This document shows, piece after piece, positions 28,553-39,632 of a stretch of 64,000 nt of DNA. Made by a program: the position numbers and the translations under genes. Numbering within the stretch: the first letter of the stretch is position 1; every line of letters begins with the position of its first letter. Source of the DNA: Rubrivivax sp. (GTDB lineage Bacteria > Pseudomonadota > Gammaproteobacteria > Burkholderiales > Burkholderiaceae_C); assembly GCA_018780805.1 (NCBI GenBank), contig JADMJD010000026.1:24755-88754 (forward strand), in the 5' to 3' direction. Below the pieces are notes generated by a model, which ran no database searches, had not been told where the DNA came from, and saw only the letters and a list, made by a program, of their open reading frames with translations.

Positions 28553-30862
28553 TCAGGCCGGCGTGGTCTCGGCCTTGGGTTTGTCGCTCTTCTTCGGCGG
28601 CTGAATGTCCAGCACCACCTCGTCCTTGTCGTCCAGGCTCACCGTCAGGCGGCCACCGTCGACCAGGCGGCCGAACAGCAACTCGTCGGCCAGAGCGCGG
28701 CGGATCATGTCCTGGATCAGGCGCTGCATCGGGCGCGCGCCCATCAGCGGGTCGAATCCCTTCTTGCCCAGGTGCTTGCGCAGGTCGTCACTGAAGGTGA
28801 CCTCGACCTTCTTCTCCGACAGCTGGCCTTCCAGTTGCAGCAGGAATTTGTCGACCACACGCAGGATGATCTCTTCATCCAGCGCACGGAAGGACACGGT
28901 GGCGTCCAGCCGGTTGCGGAACTCGGGCGTGAAAAGGCGCTTCAGGTCGGCCATCTCGTCGCCCTGCTCACGTTTGTTCGTGAAGCCGATGGTGGCCTTG
29001 TTCATGGTCTCGGCGCCCGCGTTGGTGGTCATCACGATGATCACGTTGCGGAAATCAGCCTTGCGCCCGTTGTTGTCGGTCAGCGTGCCGTGGTCCATCA
29101 CCTGGAGCAGCACGTTGAACACATCGGGGTGCGCCTTCTCGATCTCGTCCATCAGCAGCACGGAGTGCGGCTTCTTGGTCACGGCTTCGGTGAGCAAACC
29201 ACCCTGGTCAAAACCCACGTAGCCCGGGGGCGCGCCGATCAGGCGGCTGACGGCGTGGCGCTCCATGTACTCCGACATGTCGAAGCGGATCAGGTCGATG
29301 CCCAGGATGTAGGCCAGCTGTTTGGCGACCTCGGTCTTGCCCACGCCCGTGGGGCCGCTGAACAGGAAGCTGCCGATCGGCTTGTCGGGTTTGCCCAGGC
29401 CGGAGCGCGCCATCTTGATGGCGGCGGCCAGCGCGTCGATGGCCGGGTCCTGGCCGAAGACCACGCTCTTGAGGTCGCGGTCCAACGTCTTGAGCTTGCT
29501 GCGGTCGTCGCTGCTGACGCTGGCCGGCGGGATGCGCGCGATCTTGGCGACGATCTCCTCGACCTCGTTGCGCGTGATGGTCTTCTTCTGCTTGCTCTTG
29601 GGCAGGATGCGCTGCGCGGCACCGGCTTCATCGATGACGTCGATCGCCTTGTCCGGCAGATGACGGTCGTTGATGTACTTGGCCGAGAGCTCGGCGGCCG
29701 CCTGCAGCGCGCCGAGTGCGTACTTGACCTGGTGGTGGTCTTCGAAACGCGACTTCAGGCCCTTCAGGATCTCGATGGTCTGCTCGACCGAGGGCTCGAC
29801 CACGTCGACCTTCTGGAAGCGCCGCGACAGCGCCGCGTCCTTCTCGAAGATGCCGCGGTACTCGGTGAAGGTGGTGGCACCGATGCACTTCATCGCACCG
29901 GAGCTGAGCGCGGGCTTGAGCAGGTTGCTGGCGTCCAGCGTGCCGCCGCTGGCGGCACCGGCGCCAATCAGCGTATGGATCTCGTCGATGAACAGCACCG
30001 CGTTGGGCTGGTCCTTCAGCTGCTTGAGCACACCCTTCAGGCGCTGCTCAAAATCGCCGCGGTACTTGGTGCCGGCCAGCAGGGCGCCCATGTCCAGCGA
30101 ATAGACCGTGGCATCGGCCAGCACCTCGGGCACGTCGCCTTCGGTGATGCGCCAGGCCAGGCCTTCGGCGATGGCCGTCTTGCCGACACCGGCCTCGCCG
30201 ACCAGCAGCGGGTTGTTTTTGCGCCGGCGGCACAGCACCTGGATGACACGCTCGACCTCGTGTTCGCGGCCGATCAGCGGATCGATCTTGCCATCGCGGG
30301 CGAGCTGGTTCAGGTTCTGCGTGAACTGGTCCAGCGGCGAACCCTTGCCTTCTGGTGAGGCGGCTTCGTCCTTCTCGCCTTCATTGCCACTGCCCTCGCT
30401 GGGCTTGGCCGGCTCGGGCGGGTCGGACTTCTTGATGCCATGCGCGATGAAGTTCACCACGTCCAGGCGTGTCACACCCTGCTGGTGCAGGTAGTAAACG
30501 GCGTGGCTGTCCTTCTCGCCAAAGATCGCCACCAGCACGTTGGCGCCGGTCACTTCCTTCTTGCCGCTGCCCGTGGATTGCACGTGCATGATGGCCCGCT
30601 GGATCACACGCTGGAAACCCAGCGTGGGCTGCGTGTCCACCTCGTCACTGCCCGAGACCGTGGGTGTGTTCTCCTTGATGAAGGTGGACAGGCTCTTGCG
30701 CAGCTCGTCGATGTTGGCGGCGCAGGCACGCAGCACCTCGGCGGCGCTGGGGTTGTCCAGCAATGCCATCAGCAGGTGTTCGACGGTGATGAATTCGTGC
30801 CGCTGCTGGCGCGCCTCGACAAACGCCATGTGCAGGCTGACTTCCAGTTCTTGCGCAATCAT
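28553..30862 (-). CDS. clpA: ATP-dependent Clp protease ATP-binding subunit ClpA
   Basis: Two AAA+ domains, N-terminal Clp repeat ([31 protein letters not shown]). Confidence 0.97.
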   Translation of the reverse strand: MIAQELEVSLHMAFVEARQQRHEFITVEHLLMALLDNPSAAEVLRACAANIDELRKSLSTFIKENTPTVSGSDEVDTQPTLGFQRVIQRAIMHVQSTGSGKKEVTGANVLVAIFGEKDSHAVYYLHQQGVTRLDVVNFIAHGIKKSDPPEPAKPSEGSGNEGEKDEAASPEGKGSPLDQFTQNLNQLARDGKIDPLIGREHEVERVIQVLCRRRKNNPLLVGEAGVGKTAIAEGLAWRITEGDVPEVLADATVYSLDMGALLAGTKYRGDFEQRLKGVLKQLKDQPNAVLFIDEIHTLIGAGAASGGTLDASNLLKPALSSGAMKCIGATTFTEYRGIFEKDAALSRRFQKVDVVEPSVEQTIEILKGLKSRFEDHHQVKYALGALQAAAELSAKYINDRHLPDKAIDVIDEAGAAQRILPKSKQKKTITRNEVEEIVAKIARIPPASVSSDDRSKLKTLDRDLKSVVFGQDPAIDALAAAIKMARSGLGKPDKPIGSFLFSGPTGVGKTEVAKQLAYILGIDLIRFDMSEYMERHAVSRLIGAPPGYVGFDQGGLLTEAVTKKPHSVLLMDEIEKAHPDVFNVLLQVMDHGTLTDNNGRKADFRNVIIVMTTNAGAETMNKATIGFTNKREQGDEMADLKRLFTPEFRNRLDATVSFRALDEEIILRVVDKFLLQLEGQLSEKKVEVTFSDDLRKHLGKKGFDPLMGARPMQRLIQDMIRRALADELLFGRLVDGGRLTVSLDDKDEVVLDIQPPKKSDKPKAETTPA

Positions 30863-31215
30863 GCGGCCTCCATAATGCACTGCAAGGGATGGCCGTCGCG
30901 ACGCGCGGCGGCCAGCACCAATTCAACCTTGGTCGAGGCAACGTCCTTGGTGTAGACGCCGCAGACCCCGCGACCTTCATGGTGGATCTTCAGCATGATG
31001 TGGGTGGCCGTGTCCGCATCACGCTGGAAATAGTGCTGCAACACCATCACGACAAACTCCATCGGCGTGTAGTCGTCGTTCAACAGCACCACCTGGTAGA
31101 GACCGGGTGGCTCGGTGCGCAGCGTCTGGCGCTCGGCCACGACCGCACCGTCTCCGGCGTCGCGCCGCGGCGTGGACGGGGGTGGTTCGGGGGGTTGGGA
31201 CGGCTCGTCAGGCAT
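30859..31215 (-). CDS. clpS: ATP-dependent Clp protease adaptor ClpS
   Basis: [28 protein letters not shown] overlap with clpA. Confidence 0.96.
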   Translation of the reverse strand: MPDEPSQPPEPPPSTPRRDAGDGAVVAERQTLRTEPPGLYQVVLLNDDYTPMEFVVMVLQHYFQRDADTATHIMLKIHHEGRGVCGVYTKDVASTKVELVLAAARRDGHPLQCIMEAA

Positions 31216-31490
31216 GGTTCATTCTATGCACAGCCAGGGCCCCCCGCGTGCCGCGGGAACAGGACCCTGCGTGGCATGTTGGCCGCTTCGCCGGGGTTTC
31301 AAGGGGCAGATGTGCAGCGCTGTCGCCGGCCTGTTCCCGCTTTTGCCCGCGGCAGGCCCCAACCTGGGGCAGCCCCCGGTTTGTTCAGGTTGTGTCGATG
31401 ACCGTCCGGCTTGCTTTGCAGTCGTTTCCTTGACAGCGGCAGGCAGCGCCCGCCAGAATTTTGGTCTTGTTGTGCAGTTGGGAGTGCGCC

Positions 31491-31724
31491 ATGCTCGCCG
31501 GTACCGTCAAGTGGTTCAACGACGCCAAGGGTTTTGGGTTCATCGAACCCGAGGGCGGTGGCGCCGACGTCTTCGCCCATTTTTCCGCGGTCAAGATGGA
31601 CGGCTTCCGGACGCTCAAGCAGGGCAGCCGCGTCACCTACGAGCTGGTCGAGGGCCCCAAGGGCAGCCTGGCCCAGAACATCCAGCCGGTGGACGTCGAC
31701 GTGGACGTCAAAACCGCCGGCTGA
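31491..31724 (+). CDS. Cold shock protein (CspA family)
   Basis: GTVKWFNDAKGFGFIEPEGGGADVFAHFSAV. Confidence 0.96.
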   Translation: MLAGTVKWFNDAKGFGFIEPEGGGADVFAHFSAVKMDGFRTLKQGSRVTYELVEGPKGSLAQNIQPVDVDVDVKTAG

Positions 31725-31838
31725 GCGGGCGGGCGGGGCCTGTTCCAGGGAGCCGCCCCCAATATTCAGCTTGCGGTGGACACTGGCGGGCCGGGATGAT
31801 GCGGCGGCAGGGCGCTGTGCCTTGCGGAGTTTCTGCCC

Positions 31839-33071
31839 ATGCCTGCGCCCGTTCCTGCCCCCGCCGCCCGTGCGGCCGCCACCCTGGCCGATGTGCTGGG
31901 CGTGCTGCGCCTGGGCAGCGACGCCACGGTGGGCGTGGCTCGCATCGCCGAAGCCCTGCACGCCACCATCCTGCACCGCATCGGCATCGCCGGCGCACCC
32001 AGGGGCGGGCGCGCATCGGGCCTGACCGGCGGCATCTACGACGCCGTGCGTGGTGTGGCGCGCCTCAGTGGCCGCGGTTTCGCGGCCTTGTCGGGCAGCG
32101 GGCTGACGCAATCTGCGTCTGTGCCCTCCAGCCCGGCCCGCGACGCCGCCCTGGCGGTGCTGAACGGCGTCTGGGGCGACCACCTCGTGGCCACGGGCAA
32201 CCCGCTGGCCATCCCGATGCAGTGGCGGCGTGGCGGCGAAGTGCTGGCCTCCAACCGCGCCGGCCTGGCACAGCAGCTGCCCCAGGCCACGGGCCACATC
32301 GCGGTGCTGGTGCACGGCCTGTGCATGAACGACCGCCAATGGCTGCGCGACGGCCATGACCACGGCGCTGAGCTGGCCCAGACCGCCGGTGTGACGCCGG
32401 TTTACCTGTTCTACAACAGCGGCCGCCATGTGTCGGAAAACGGGCGTGATCTGGCCACGGCACTCGGCGCCCTGCTGGCCGCCTGGCCGGTGCCGGTGAC
32501 GGACATTTCGCTGATTGGCCACAGCATGGGCGGGCTGGTCTTGCGCAGCGCCTGCCACGTTGCCGCGCAGGGTGATCAACCTTGGTTGGCTTTGGTCAAG
32601 CGGCTGGTCTGCCTGGGCACGCCGCACCATGGCGCGCCGCTGGAGCGTGGTGGGCGCGTGGTGGACGGCCTGTTCGGGCTGAGCCGCTACGCCGCGCCCT
32701 TTGTGCGCCTGGGCCAGGTGCGCAGCGCCGGCATCACCGACCTGCGCTGGGGCAACGTGCAGGACGCCGACTGGCAGGGCCGCGACCGCTTTGACCAGCA
32801 CCACGACGACCGCCAGCCCACGCCCTTGCCGGCTGGCGTGCCCACCTACCTGCTGGCAGCGACCACCGCCGCACACGCCAGCAGCCGGCGCAGCCGTTGG
32901 CTGGGCGACGGCCTGGTGCCGCTGGCCAGCGCCTGGGGCGAACACCCCCATCCGACGCTGGCCTTGGCTGTGCCCGCCGACCACCGGCGGCTCATCACAG
33001 CGGCGAACCACTGGGACCTGCTGTCCCACCCGCAGGCGGGTGAAGCCCTGCGGGACTGGTTCAGCCGCTGA
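31839..33071 (+). CDS. Alpha/beta hydrolase (PGAP1/lipase-like)
   Basis: AVLVHGLCMNDRQWLRDGHDHG, SLIGHSMGGLVLRSACH. Confidence 0.85.
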   Translation: MPAPVPAPAARAAATLADVLGVLRLGSDATVGVARIAEALHATILHRIGIAGAPRGGRASGLTGGIYDAVRGVARLSGRGFAALSGSGLTQSASVPSSPARDAALAVLNGVWGDHLVATGNPLAIPMQWRRGGEVLASNRAGLAQQLPQATGHIAVLVHGLCMNDRQWLRDGHDHGAELAQTAGVTPVYLFYNSGRHVSENGRDLATALGALLAAWPVPVTDISLIGHSMGGLVLRSACHVAAQGDQPWLALVKRLVCLGTPHHGAPLERGGRVVDGLFGLSRYAAPFVRLGQVRSAGITDLRWGNVQDADWQGRDRFDQHHDDRQPTPLPAGVPTYLLAATTAAHASSRRSRWLGDGLVPLASAWGEHPHPTLALAVPADHRRLITAANHWDLLSHPQAGEALRDWFSR

Positions 33072-33082
33072 TCAGGCGGTAT

Positions 33083-34147
33083 TCAGCGCACCACCAGCCG
33101 CGGCGCATCGCTGGCCGCACCGATCTGCCCGACCACGGCCGCCGCATCGAACCCATGCTGGCGGAACACCGCCAGCACCTCGTCCAGGCCCTCGGGTGCA
33201 CAGGACACCAGCAGTCCGCCGCTGGTCTGCGGGTCGGTCAGCAGGGCCTGGTCTTCGGCGGCAAAACCGGCCGGGATCAACACGTCGGCCCCATAGCCGG
33301 CCCAGTTGCGGCCGGACGCACCGGTGACAAAACCCTGCCCCGCCAGGCCGCGCACACCGGCCAGCAGCGGCACGTTCGACCAATCGAGCTGCACCTCGCA
33401 GCGTGCGCCGCGCGCCATCTCCAGCGCGTGGCCGGCCAGACCGAAGCCGGTGACATCGGTCAGCGCGTGCACGGCCGGCAATGCGGCCAGGTCCGGGCCT
33501 GGCGTGTTCAGCCGCGTGGTGGTGGCGATCATCCGGGCGTAACCCTCGTCACCCAGTTCGCCCTTCTTCAGCGCGGCCGACATCACACCCACACCCAGCG
33601 GCTTGCCCAGCACCAGCAGGTCGCCGGGGCGCGCATCGGCGTTGCGCTTCACGCGTTTCGGGTGCACCAGGCCCAGCGCCACCAGGCCATAGATGGCCTC
33701 GACGCTGTCGATGGTGTGGCCACCAGCGATCGGGATGCCGGCGCTGCGGCAGATGCTGGCGCCACCTTCGAGCACCCGGCCGATGGTCTGGGTGGACAAC
33801 ACATTGATCGGCATGCCCACCAGCGCCAGCGCCAGGATGGGCCGGCCGCCCATGGCGTAGACATCACTGATGGCGTTGGTGGCGGCGATGCGCCCGAAGT
33901 CGAAAGGGTCGTCGACGATGGGCATGAAAAAGTCGGTGGTGGCGATCAGCGCCTGCTCGTCGTTGAGCTGGTACACCGCGGCGTCGTCGGCCGTTTCGAT
34001 GCCAACCAGCAACTCCTTCGGGATCGGCATCGCCGCCGTGCCCTTGAGGATCTCGCTCAGCACGCCGGGGGCGATCTTGCAGCCGCAGCCCCCGCCGTGG
34101 GACAAGGAGGTCAGGCGTGGTTCGACGGGTTTTTCGGGGGCGTTCAT
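33083..34147 (-). CDS. selD: Selenophosphate synthetase (SelD/SenC-like)
   Basis: SLSHGGGCGCKIAPGVLSEIL, TTDFFMPIVDDPFDFGRIAATNAISDVYAMGG. Confidence 0.93.
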   Translation of the reverse strand: MNAPEKPVEPRLTSLSHGGGCGCKIAPGVLSEILKGTAAMPIPKELLVGIETADDAAVYQLNDEQALIATTDFFMPIVDDPFDFGRIAATNAISDVYAMGGRPILALALVGMPINVLSTQTIGRVLEGGASICRSAGIPIAGGHTIDSVEAIYGLVALGLVHPKRVKRNADARPGDLLVLGKPLGVGVMSAALKKGELGDEGYARMIATTTRLNTPGPDLAALPAVHALTDVTGFGLAGHALEMARGARCEVQLDWSNVPLLAGVRGLAGQGFVTGASGRNWAGYGADVLIPAGFAAEDQALLTDPQTSGGLLVSCAPEGLDEVLAVFRQHGFDAAAVVGQIGAASDAPRLVVR

Positions 34148-35157
34148 GGTGTCGGGGTCTCCGGTTCGGAAGGGGGCGTGGTGTCGGTCTGCAGTGTGGG
34201 AAGCAGCATGGCCAGCAGCCGGTGCAAGGTGGCAGATTCAGCCGCCGGGCTGAACAAGGGCGCACGCTCGGCACACCACGCGGCCAAGGTCGGCAGCATA
34301 GCGGCGTCGTCGCGGGCACGTGTGATCAGGGCCGTCAGCGCGGCGTCGTCGCCCACGGCAAAGGTGCCCGGGTAGCCGTGCCCCAGCAGGCCGAGGTTGC
34401 CGTCTATCTGCGAGGCGATCACCGGCGTGCCACTGCGCAGGGCCTCGGTCAGCACATGGGCCCCGCCTTCCATGCGGCTGGTGTGCACCAGCACATGCGC
34501 GGCCTGGATGCGGCGACGCACGGCGGCATGGGGCAAGGCGCCCAGCCAGCGATAGCTGGGCTGCCGCGCGGCCAAGGCCGCGGCAGCCGCGCCCAAGGCC
34601 GGGTCCAGCGCCGCGCCGATGTGGTCGAGCAGGATGTCGCGGCGGCCGGCCAGGCGCTCGGCCGCGCGCAGGTAGGTCAGCGGGTCCTTCTCGTCGCGCA
34701 AATGGCCCACCATCAGCGCGCGCAGGTGCCGCACCGGCTTGGCCAGCGGCTGGCGCGCCGCACACGACTGCAGCACCACATGGCAGCGCGGGCGCAGCGC
34801 CGGCGGCAGGCGCGCGGCCCCATCTTCGTTCAGCACCACCAGCGCGTCGGCAGCGGCAAGCGCCTGCTGTGCGTCGGCGTCATGGTGAATGTCGCGGTAC
34901 AGGTCGGTGCCGGTCAGCACCAGCAACAAGGCGCGGCTGGCCGACGCAGCGCGCCAGGCCCGCACCGAGCGCGCCGAGCGCCGGGCATGCAGGGCGATCA
35001 TCAGCTCTTCGTCACCGCCCTCCCACTGCGCACACAGCCGCACCGAATACGTGGGCGCCAGCAGGCGTGCCCAGCGCTGAGCCGTCTGCCAGTTGCCGTT
35101 GTTGGCATCGGCCAGCGCCGGCGTGACGAGCACGATGCGGCGGCGCCGCGGCTTCAT
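34144..35157 (-). CDS. senB: TIGR04348-type glycosyltransferase, probable selenosugar synthase SenB
   Basis: VLVTPALADANNGNWQTAQRWARLL, VHTSRMEGGAHVLTEALRSGTPVIAS; ATGA-coupled to selD and egtD. Confidence 0.82.
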   Translation of the reverse strand: MKPRRRRIVLVTPALADANNGNWQTAQRWARLLAPTYSVRLCAQWEGGDEELMIALHARRSARSVRAWRAASASRALLLVLTGTDLYRDIHHDADAQQALAAADALVVLNEDGAARLPPALRPRCHVVLQSCAARQPLAKPVRHLRALMVGHLRDEKDPLTYLRAAERLAGRRDILLDHIGAALDPALGAAAAALAARQPSYRWLGALPHAAVRRRIQAAHVLVHTSRMEGGAHVLTEALRSGTPVIASQIDGNLGLLGHGYPGTFAVGDDAALTALITRARDDAAMLPTLAAWCAERAPLFSPAAESATLHRLLAMLLPTLQTDTTPPSEPETPTP

Positions 35158-36128
35158 CCCGCGGCCAGGAACACGGCAAACCAGCCGGCGTCGTCGGTCC
35201 AGTGCTGCACCTGGCCGAAGCCGGCATCCCGCAGCAGGGCCGCAAACCCGCCGGGTGTCCACTTGTACGAGTTCTCCGTGTGCAGCCGTTCACCGGCGGC
35301 AAACGGCCGCAGCACCCCGGGCCAGGCCACCTGCAGCGCCTGGCGCGCCTGCAGGTGCATCTCGATGCGCGACTCGGCCGCGTTGAACACCGCCAGGTGC
35401 TGCCACTGGCGAGGATTGAAATCACTGCCCAGCAGCTGGTTCAGGTTGCGCAGCAGGTTGAGGTTGAAGGCCGCTGTGACGCCCAGCGCGTCGTCGTAGG
35501 CCGCCTCCAGCACCGGCACCGGCTTGACCAGGTCCACCCCGATCAACAAAGCGCCGCCAGCGGCCACAGCACGGGCTTCAGTCAACAGGCGCAGGGCCTC
35601 GTCCGGGCTGAAGTTGCCGATGCTGGAGCCGGGGTAGAACACCAGCGCCGGCCCGTCCAGCAGGCCGGCCGGCAGCGCCAGCCGGGCCGAAAAATCCAGG
35701 CCCAGCCCCGTCATCGGCAGCGCCGGGTGCAGGCGCTGCAGTTGGGTGAGCGATTCGCGCAGGAATTCCACAGAGATGTCGACCGCCACGTACTGGCGCG
35801 GCGCCAGCGCCGGGAACAAGCGCGCGGCCTTGGCGCAGTTGCCCGCACCCAGGTCCAGCAGGGCCGGCGCCAGCCCGGTGGCCTGCAGCACGGCCTGACG
35901 GATGGCCGCGCCGTGCTGGGACAGCAGCGCGGCTTCGGTTCGCGTGGGGTAGTACTCGTCGAGCTCGGTGATGGCGTCGAACAGCCGCGAGCCCAGCACG
36001 CCATACAAAAACTTGGGCGACACCGACGCTGCGGGCGCCAGCAGACCGGTGGCGGCCTCTTGTGCCAAGGCCCGGTGATCCGCCTGGTGCAACTGCAGGA
36101 AATGGGGCAAAAAAGGGGGGGACTGCAT
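35154..36128 (-). CDS. egtD: L-histidine N(alpha)-methyltransferase (EgtD)
   Basis: KFLYGVLGSRLFDAITELDEYYPTRTEAALL, DLGAGNCAKA, VFYPGSSIGNF. Confidence 0.93.
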   Translation of the reverse strand: MQSPPFLPHFLQLHQADHRALAQEAATGLLAPAASVSPKFLYGVLGSRLFDAITELDEYYPTRTEAALLSQHGAAIRQAVLQATGLAPALLDLGAGNCAKAARLFPALAPRQYVAVDISVEFLRESLTQLQRLHPALPMTGLGLDFSARLALPAGLLDGPALVFYPGSSIGNFSPDEALRLLTEARAVAAGGALLIGVDLVKPVPVLEAAYDDALGVTAAFNLNLLRNLNQLLGSDFNPRQWQHLAVFNAAESRIEMHLQARQALQVAWPGVLRPFAAGERLHTENSYKWTPGGFAALLRDAGFGQVQHWTDDAGWFAVFLAAG

Positions 36129-36171
36129 CGGGTGGCACCACAACTGCGTAAGGTCGAACGGGCTGCAAACG

Positions 36172-36198
36172 ACTCTAGCAGCCTTGGCACGCTAGAGT
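36172..36198. promoter_or_regulatory. Perfect inverted repeat in egtD / ABC transporter divergent promoter region
   Basis: ACTCTAGC-N11-GCTAGAGT between divergent start codons at 36128 and 36251. Confidence 0.6.
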
Positions 36199-36250
36199 GT
36201 CGGTTGAGACGCCGCTGCCCTTACAACACCACCCTACCCAGGTTTTCCCC

Positions 36251-37117
36251 ATGACCCACACCCTGCTCTCCGCCGGACGCCGCACCCTGCTGGCCACACT
36301 CCTGATGACCCTGGGCGGCCTTGCCCAGGCGCAAGCCGTCTTTCGCGTGACCACCATCCCCGAAGAGGCCGCCACCGAACAAACGCGCAAGTTCGCACCC
36401 ATCGCCGCCTACCTGGAAAAGCGCCTGGGCATGAAGGTGGAGTTCACGCCGGTCAGTGACTACCCGGCTGCCGTGGAGGCCCTGGTCAACAAGAAGGTGG
36501 ACCTGGTCTGGTTCGGCGGCTTCACGCATGTGCAGGCGCAGATCCGCTCGGGCGGCAAAATCGTGCCGCTGGCGCAGCGGGAAGAAGACGCCAAGTTCCA
36601 GTCGGTGTTCATCGCCAAGGTCAATTCCGGCATCAAGACCCTGGCCGACATGAAGGGCAAGCAGGTCAGCTTCGGCAGCCAGAGCAGCACTTCGGGCCAC
36701 CTGATGCCGCGCAGCAACCTGCTGGACGCCGGCATCAACCCGGAGAAGGACTTCCGCCGCATCGCCTACAGCGGCGCCCACGACGCCACCATCGCCAGCG
36801 TGGTCAGCGGCAAGGTCGACGCCGCGGCCCTGGACATCACCGTCTGGCGCAAGTTCGTGGCCGAGAACAAGGTGGACACGAAGGATGTGAACGTGTTCTT
36901 CACCACACCGCCGTTTTACAACTACAACTGGTCGATGCACGCCGATTCGCCGGCCGACCTGCGCGAGAAGGTCAAGAAGGCCCTGCTGGACCTGGACCCG
37001 GCCACCCCCGAAGGCAAGGAAATCCTGCAGCTCAACCGCGCCACGCGCTACATCCCCACCACGCCGGAGAACTACAAGGGCCTGGAGGCCGCCGGCCGCA
37101 GCGCCGGCCTGATCTGA
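36251..37117 (+). CDS. PhnD-like ABC transporter substrate-binding protein (putative selenium oxyanion uptake)
   Basis: Signal peptide, [59 protein letters not shown]; adjacent to selenium genes. Confidence 0.85.
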   Translation: MTHTLLSAGRRTLLATLLMTLGGLAQAQAVFRVTTIPEEAATEQTRKFAPIAAYLEKRLGMKVEFTPVSDYPAAVEALVNKKVDLVWFGGFTHVQAQIRSGGKIVPLAQREEDAKFQSVFIAKVNSGIKTLADMKGKQVSFGSQSSTSGHLMPRSNLLDAGINPEKDFRRIAYSGAHDATIASVVSGKVDAAALDITVWRKFVAENKVDTKDVNVFFTTPPFYNYNWSMHADSPADLREKVKKALLDLDPATPEGKEILQLNRATRYIPTTPENYKGLEAAGRSAGLI

Positions 37118-37127
37118 CGCGCCACCG

Positions 37128-37964
37128 GTGCGTCTGGATCTGAAGGGGCTGGCCGCGCGCCACCCCGCGGCACGTGCCGACGCCGCGCCTGCATTGCGCG
37201 CGCTGGATCTGCACATCGCCGAGGGTGAACAGGTCGCGGTGATCGGCCCCTCGGGTGCCGGCAAGACCACGTTGCTGCAGGCGCTGGCCTGTGCCCTGCC
37301 CCCGTCGGCGGGTGGCCTGGCCTTGTCGGGACAGGACCCCTGGGCCCTGCCGCGGCGCGACCTGCAGCGCCTGCGCGGCCAGCTCTTCCTGGCGCCGCAG
37401 ACACCGCCGCTGCCGCCGCGGCAGCGGGTGGTGACAGCCGTGCTGGCCGGGCGCCTGCCGGGGATGGGGCTGCTGGCCAGCCTGCGCTCGCTGTTCTACC
37501 CCAGCGACCTGGCCGCCGCGCACGCGGCCCTGTCGGCTTTTGACCTGGCCGACAAACTCTTCGAACGTGTGGACCGGCTCAGCGGCGGCGAACGCCAGCG
37601 TGTGGGCCTGGCCCGTGCGCTGCTGGCACCGGCCCGGCTGTGGCTGGTGGACGAGCCGCTGTCGGCACTGGACCCGACCCGCGCACGCCAGGCGCTGACG
37701 ACGCTGGTGGACGAGGCCCGCACCCGCGGTGTGACGCTGGTGGCCACGCTGCACCAGGTGGACATGGCGCTGGCCCACTTCCCGCGCATCCTGGGCCTGC
37801 GCGACGGTGCGCTGGCCTTCGACCTGCCGGCCGCGCAGGTGACGCCGGAGCGGCTGACCCGGCTGTATGCCCAGCACGAACACGAGTTGCTCGGCGCGCC
37901 CGCCGCCGCCCCGTTGGCCGAGCCCCCGACCGGCCCGGCGCCGGTGGTCATGCATTGCCGCTGA
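37128..37964 (+). CDS. PhnC-like ABC transporter ATP-binding protein; GTG start
   Basis: [41 protein letters not shown]. Confidence 0.92.
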   Translation: MRLDLKGLAARHPAARADAAPALRALDLHIAEGEQVAVIGPSGAGKTTLLQALACALPPSAGGLALSGQDPWALPRRDLQRLRGQLFLAPQTPPLPPRQRVVTAVLAGRLPGMGLLASLRSLFYPSDLAAAHAALSAFDLADKLFERVDRLSGGERQRVGLARALLAPARLWLVDEPLSALDPTRARQALTTLVDEARTRGVTLVATLHQVDMALAHFPRILGLRDGALAFDLPAAQVTPERLTRLYAQHEHELLGAPAAAPLAEPPTGPAPVVMHCR

Positions 37965-37970
37965 CGCACC

Positions 37971-38801
37971 GTGGCGGCCATCCCAGCAGCGCCCACCCAC
38001 GACCCGGCCTGGGCCGGCCGCGTCTTTTGGCTCAGCCTGGCCTTTGTGCTGCTGTGGCCGCTGGCGGTGGCCACCGAGTTCCGGCCCTGGGTGCTGGTGG
38101 AACCGGCCAACCTGAAGGTCACCGGCCAGTTCCTGGCCAGCTTCTTGCCACCGGCGCACTCGGCCGAGTTCCTGGCCATGGTGGCGCGCGAGTCGTGGCG
38201 CACGGTGGCCATCGCCACCGCCGGGCTGAGCCTGGCCCTGGTGCTGGCGGTGCCGCTGACACTGCTGTCGGCGCGTGTGCTGTCGGTGTCGGCACTCTCC
38301 GGCCGCATGGCACGCGGGCCGTTCTGGGCCCGCCAGGTGGTGCGCTGGGGGCTGATCGTGCTGCGCAGCGTGCCCGAACTGGTCTGGGCCCTGGTTTTTG
38401 TGCGGGTGGTCGGGCTCGGGCCCACGGCCGGCGTGCTGGCCATCGCACTCACCTATGGCGGCATGCTGGGCAAGGTCTACGGCGAGATCCTGGACAGTGG
38501 TGAAACCCAGCCCACCGAAGCCTTGCTGCGCAACGGCAGCTCGCGCCTGCAGGCGTTTTTCTACGGCCTGTTGCCCCAGAACGCGGCCGAGCTGACCAGC
38601 TACACCGTCTACCGCTGGGAATGTGCGATCCGCAGCAGCGTGGTGCTGGGCTTCGTGGGCGCCGGTGGCCTGGGCCAGCAGATGGACAACAGCATGAAGA
38701 TGTTCAACGGTGGCGAGGTGTTGACCATGCTGGCCGTCTTCGTGGCCCTGGTCGCGCTGGCCGACCGCGTCAGCGCCAACCTGCGCCGGAGCCTGGGATG
38801 A
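37971..38801 (+). CDS. PhnE-like ABC transporter permease; GTG start
   Basis: LRSVPELVWALVFVRVVGLGPTAGVLAIALTYGGMLGKVYGEILD. Confidence 0.9.
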   Translation: MAAIPAAPTHDPAWAGRVFWLSLAFVLLWPLAVATEFRPWVLVEPANLKVTGQFLASFLPPAHSAEFLAMVARESWRTVAIATAGLSLALVLAVPLTLLSARVLSVSALSGRMARGPFWARQVVRWGLIVLRSVPELVWALVFVRVVGLGPTAGVLAIALTYGGMLGKVYGEILDSGETQPTEALLRNGSSRLQAFFYGLLPQNAAELTSYTVYRWECAIRSSVVLGFVGAGGLGQQMDNSMKMFNGGEVLTMLAVFVALVALADRVSANLRRSLG

Positions 38802-39619
38802 ACCGCCGCGCCGCCGTGCCGCCGCCCGTGCCCCGGCCCATCTTCGACGCCCGTTGCCAAGCCTGCTGGACCAGCCTGGCCGTGGTGGCGCTGGTGGTGG
38901 CCAGCTTCTGGTCGCTGGATCTGCAATGGGCGCAGTTCCTCAGCCTGGACGCCGCGCGCAGCATGGGCCGCTTCGTGGCCGAGTTCTTCCCGCCCGACAC
39001 GCAGCCCGAGTTCTTGCGCAAGGTGGCGCTGGGCACCTGGGAGACACTGGCGATGTCGGCCTTCGGCACGCTGCTGGCGGCCATCGGCGGCTTGCTTCTG
39101 GCCCTGCCCGCCAGCCGCACCCATGCCGATGACAACGCCAGAGGCCGCACCCCCACACGTTTGCTGCTGAACGCCTTGCGCGCCGTGCCTGAGCTGGTCT
39201 GGGCCGGCCTGTTGCTGATCGCCGCCGGCCTGGGCCCGTTTGCCGGCACGCTGGCGCTGGCGCTGCACACCACCGGGGTGCTGGGCCGGCTGTTTGCCGA
39301 GGCCATCGAAAACGCGCCTCCAGGGCCGGCCACCGCGCTGCGCACACAGGGTGTCGGTGCGTTGCGCGTGTTTGCCTACGCCACGCTGCCGCAGGTGCTG
39401 CCGCAGTTGCTGAGCTACACGCTGTACCGCTGGGAGAACAACATCCGCGCCGCCGCCGTGCTGGGTGTGGTGGGCGCCGGTGGCCTGGGCCAGTTGCTGA
39501 GTTTCCACATGGGCCTGTTCCACATGGGCAAGACGGCCACGATCCTGGGCGCCATGCTGGGGCTGGTGGCGCTGGTGGATGCCCTGAGCTACGGCGCCCG
39601 ACGCTGGTTGACACGTTGA
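38798..39619 (+). CDS. Second PhnE-like ABC transporter permease
   Basis: LRAVPELVWAGLLLIAAGLGPFAGTLALALHTTGVLGRLFAEAIE; ATGA overlap. Confidence 0.9.
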   Translation: MNRRAAVPPPVPRPIFDARCQACWTSLAVVALVVASFWSLDLQWAQFLSLDAARSMGRFVAEFFPPDTQPEFLRKVALGTWETLAMSAFGTLLAAIGGLLLALPASRTHADDNARGRTPTRLLLNALRAVPELVWAGLLLIAAGLGPFAGTLALALHTTGVLGRLFAEAIENAPPGPATALRTQGVGALRVFAYATLPQVLPQLLSYTLYRWENNIRAAAVLGVVGAGGLGQLLSFHMGLFHMGKTATILGAMLGLVALVDALSYGARRWLTR

Positions 39620-39632
39620 AGGACGGCCCGCG

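Noticed and set aside
28772-30358. 528-aa plus-strand ORF antisense to clpA, and similar long antisense ORFs elsewhere (e.g. 5802-7577, 24253-25866, 55154-56557)
   Set aside because: High-GC codon mirror effect; sequences are Val/Gln/Arg/His-rich with no recognisable domain, while the opposite strand encodes clear proteins.
34090-34115. Possible selenocysteine in the SelD/SenC protein (GGGCGCKI)
   Set aside because: The motif is encoded with ordinary Cys codons; no in-frame TGA at this site.
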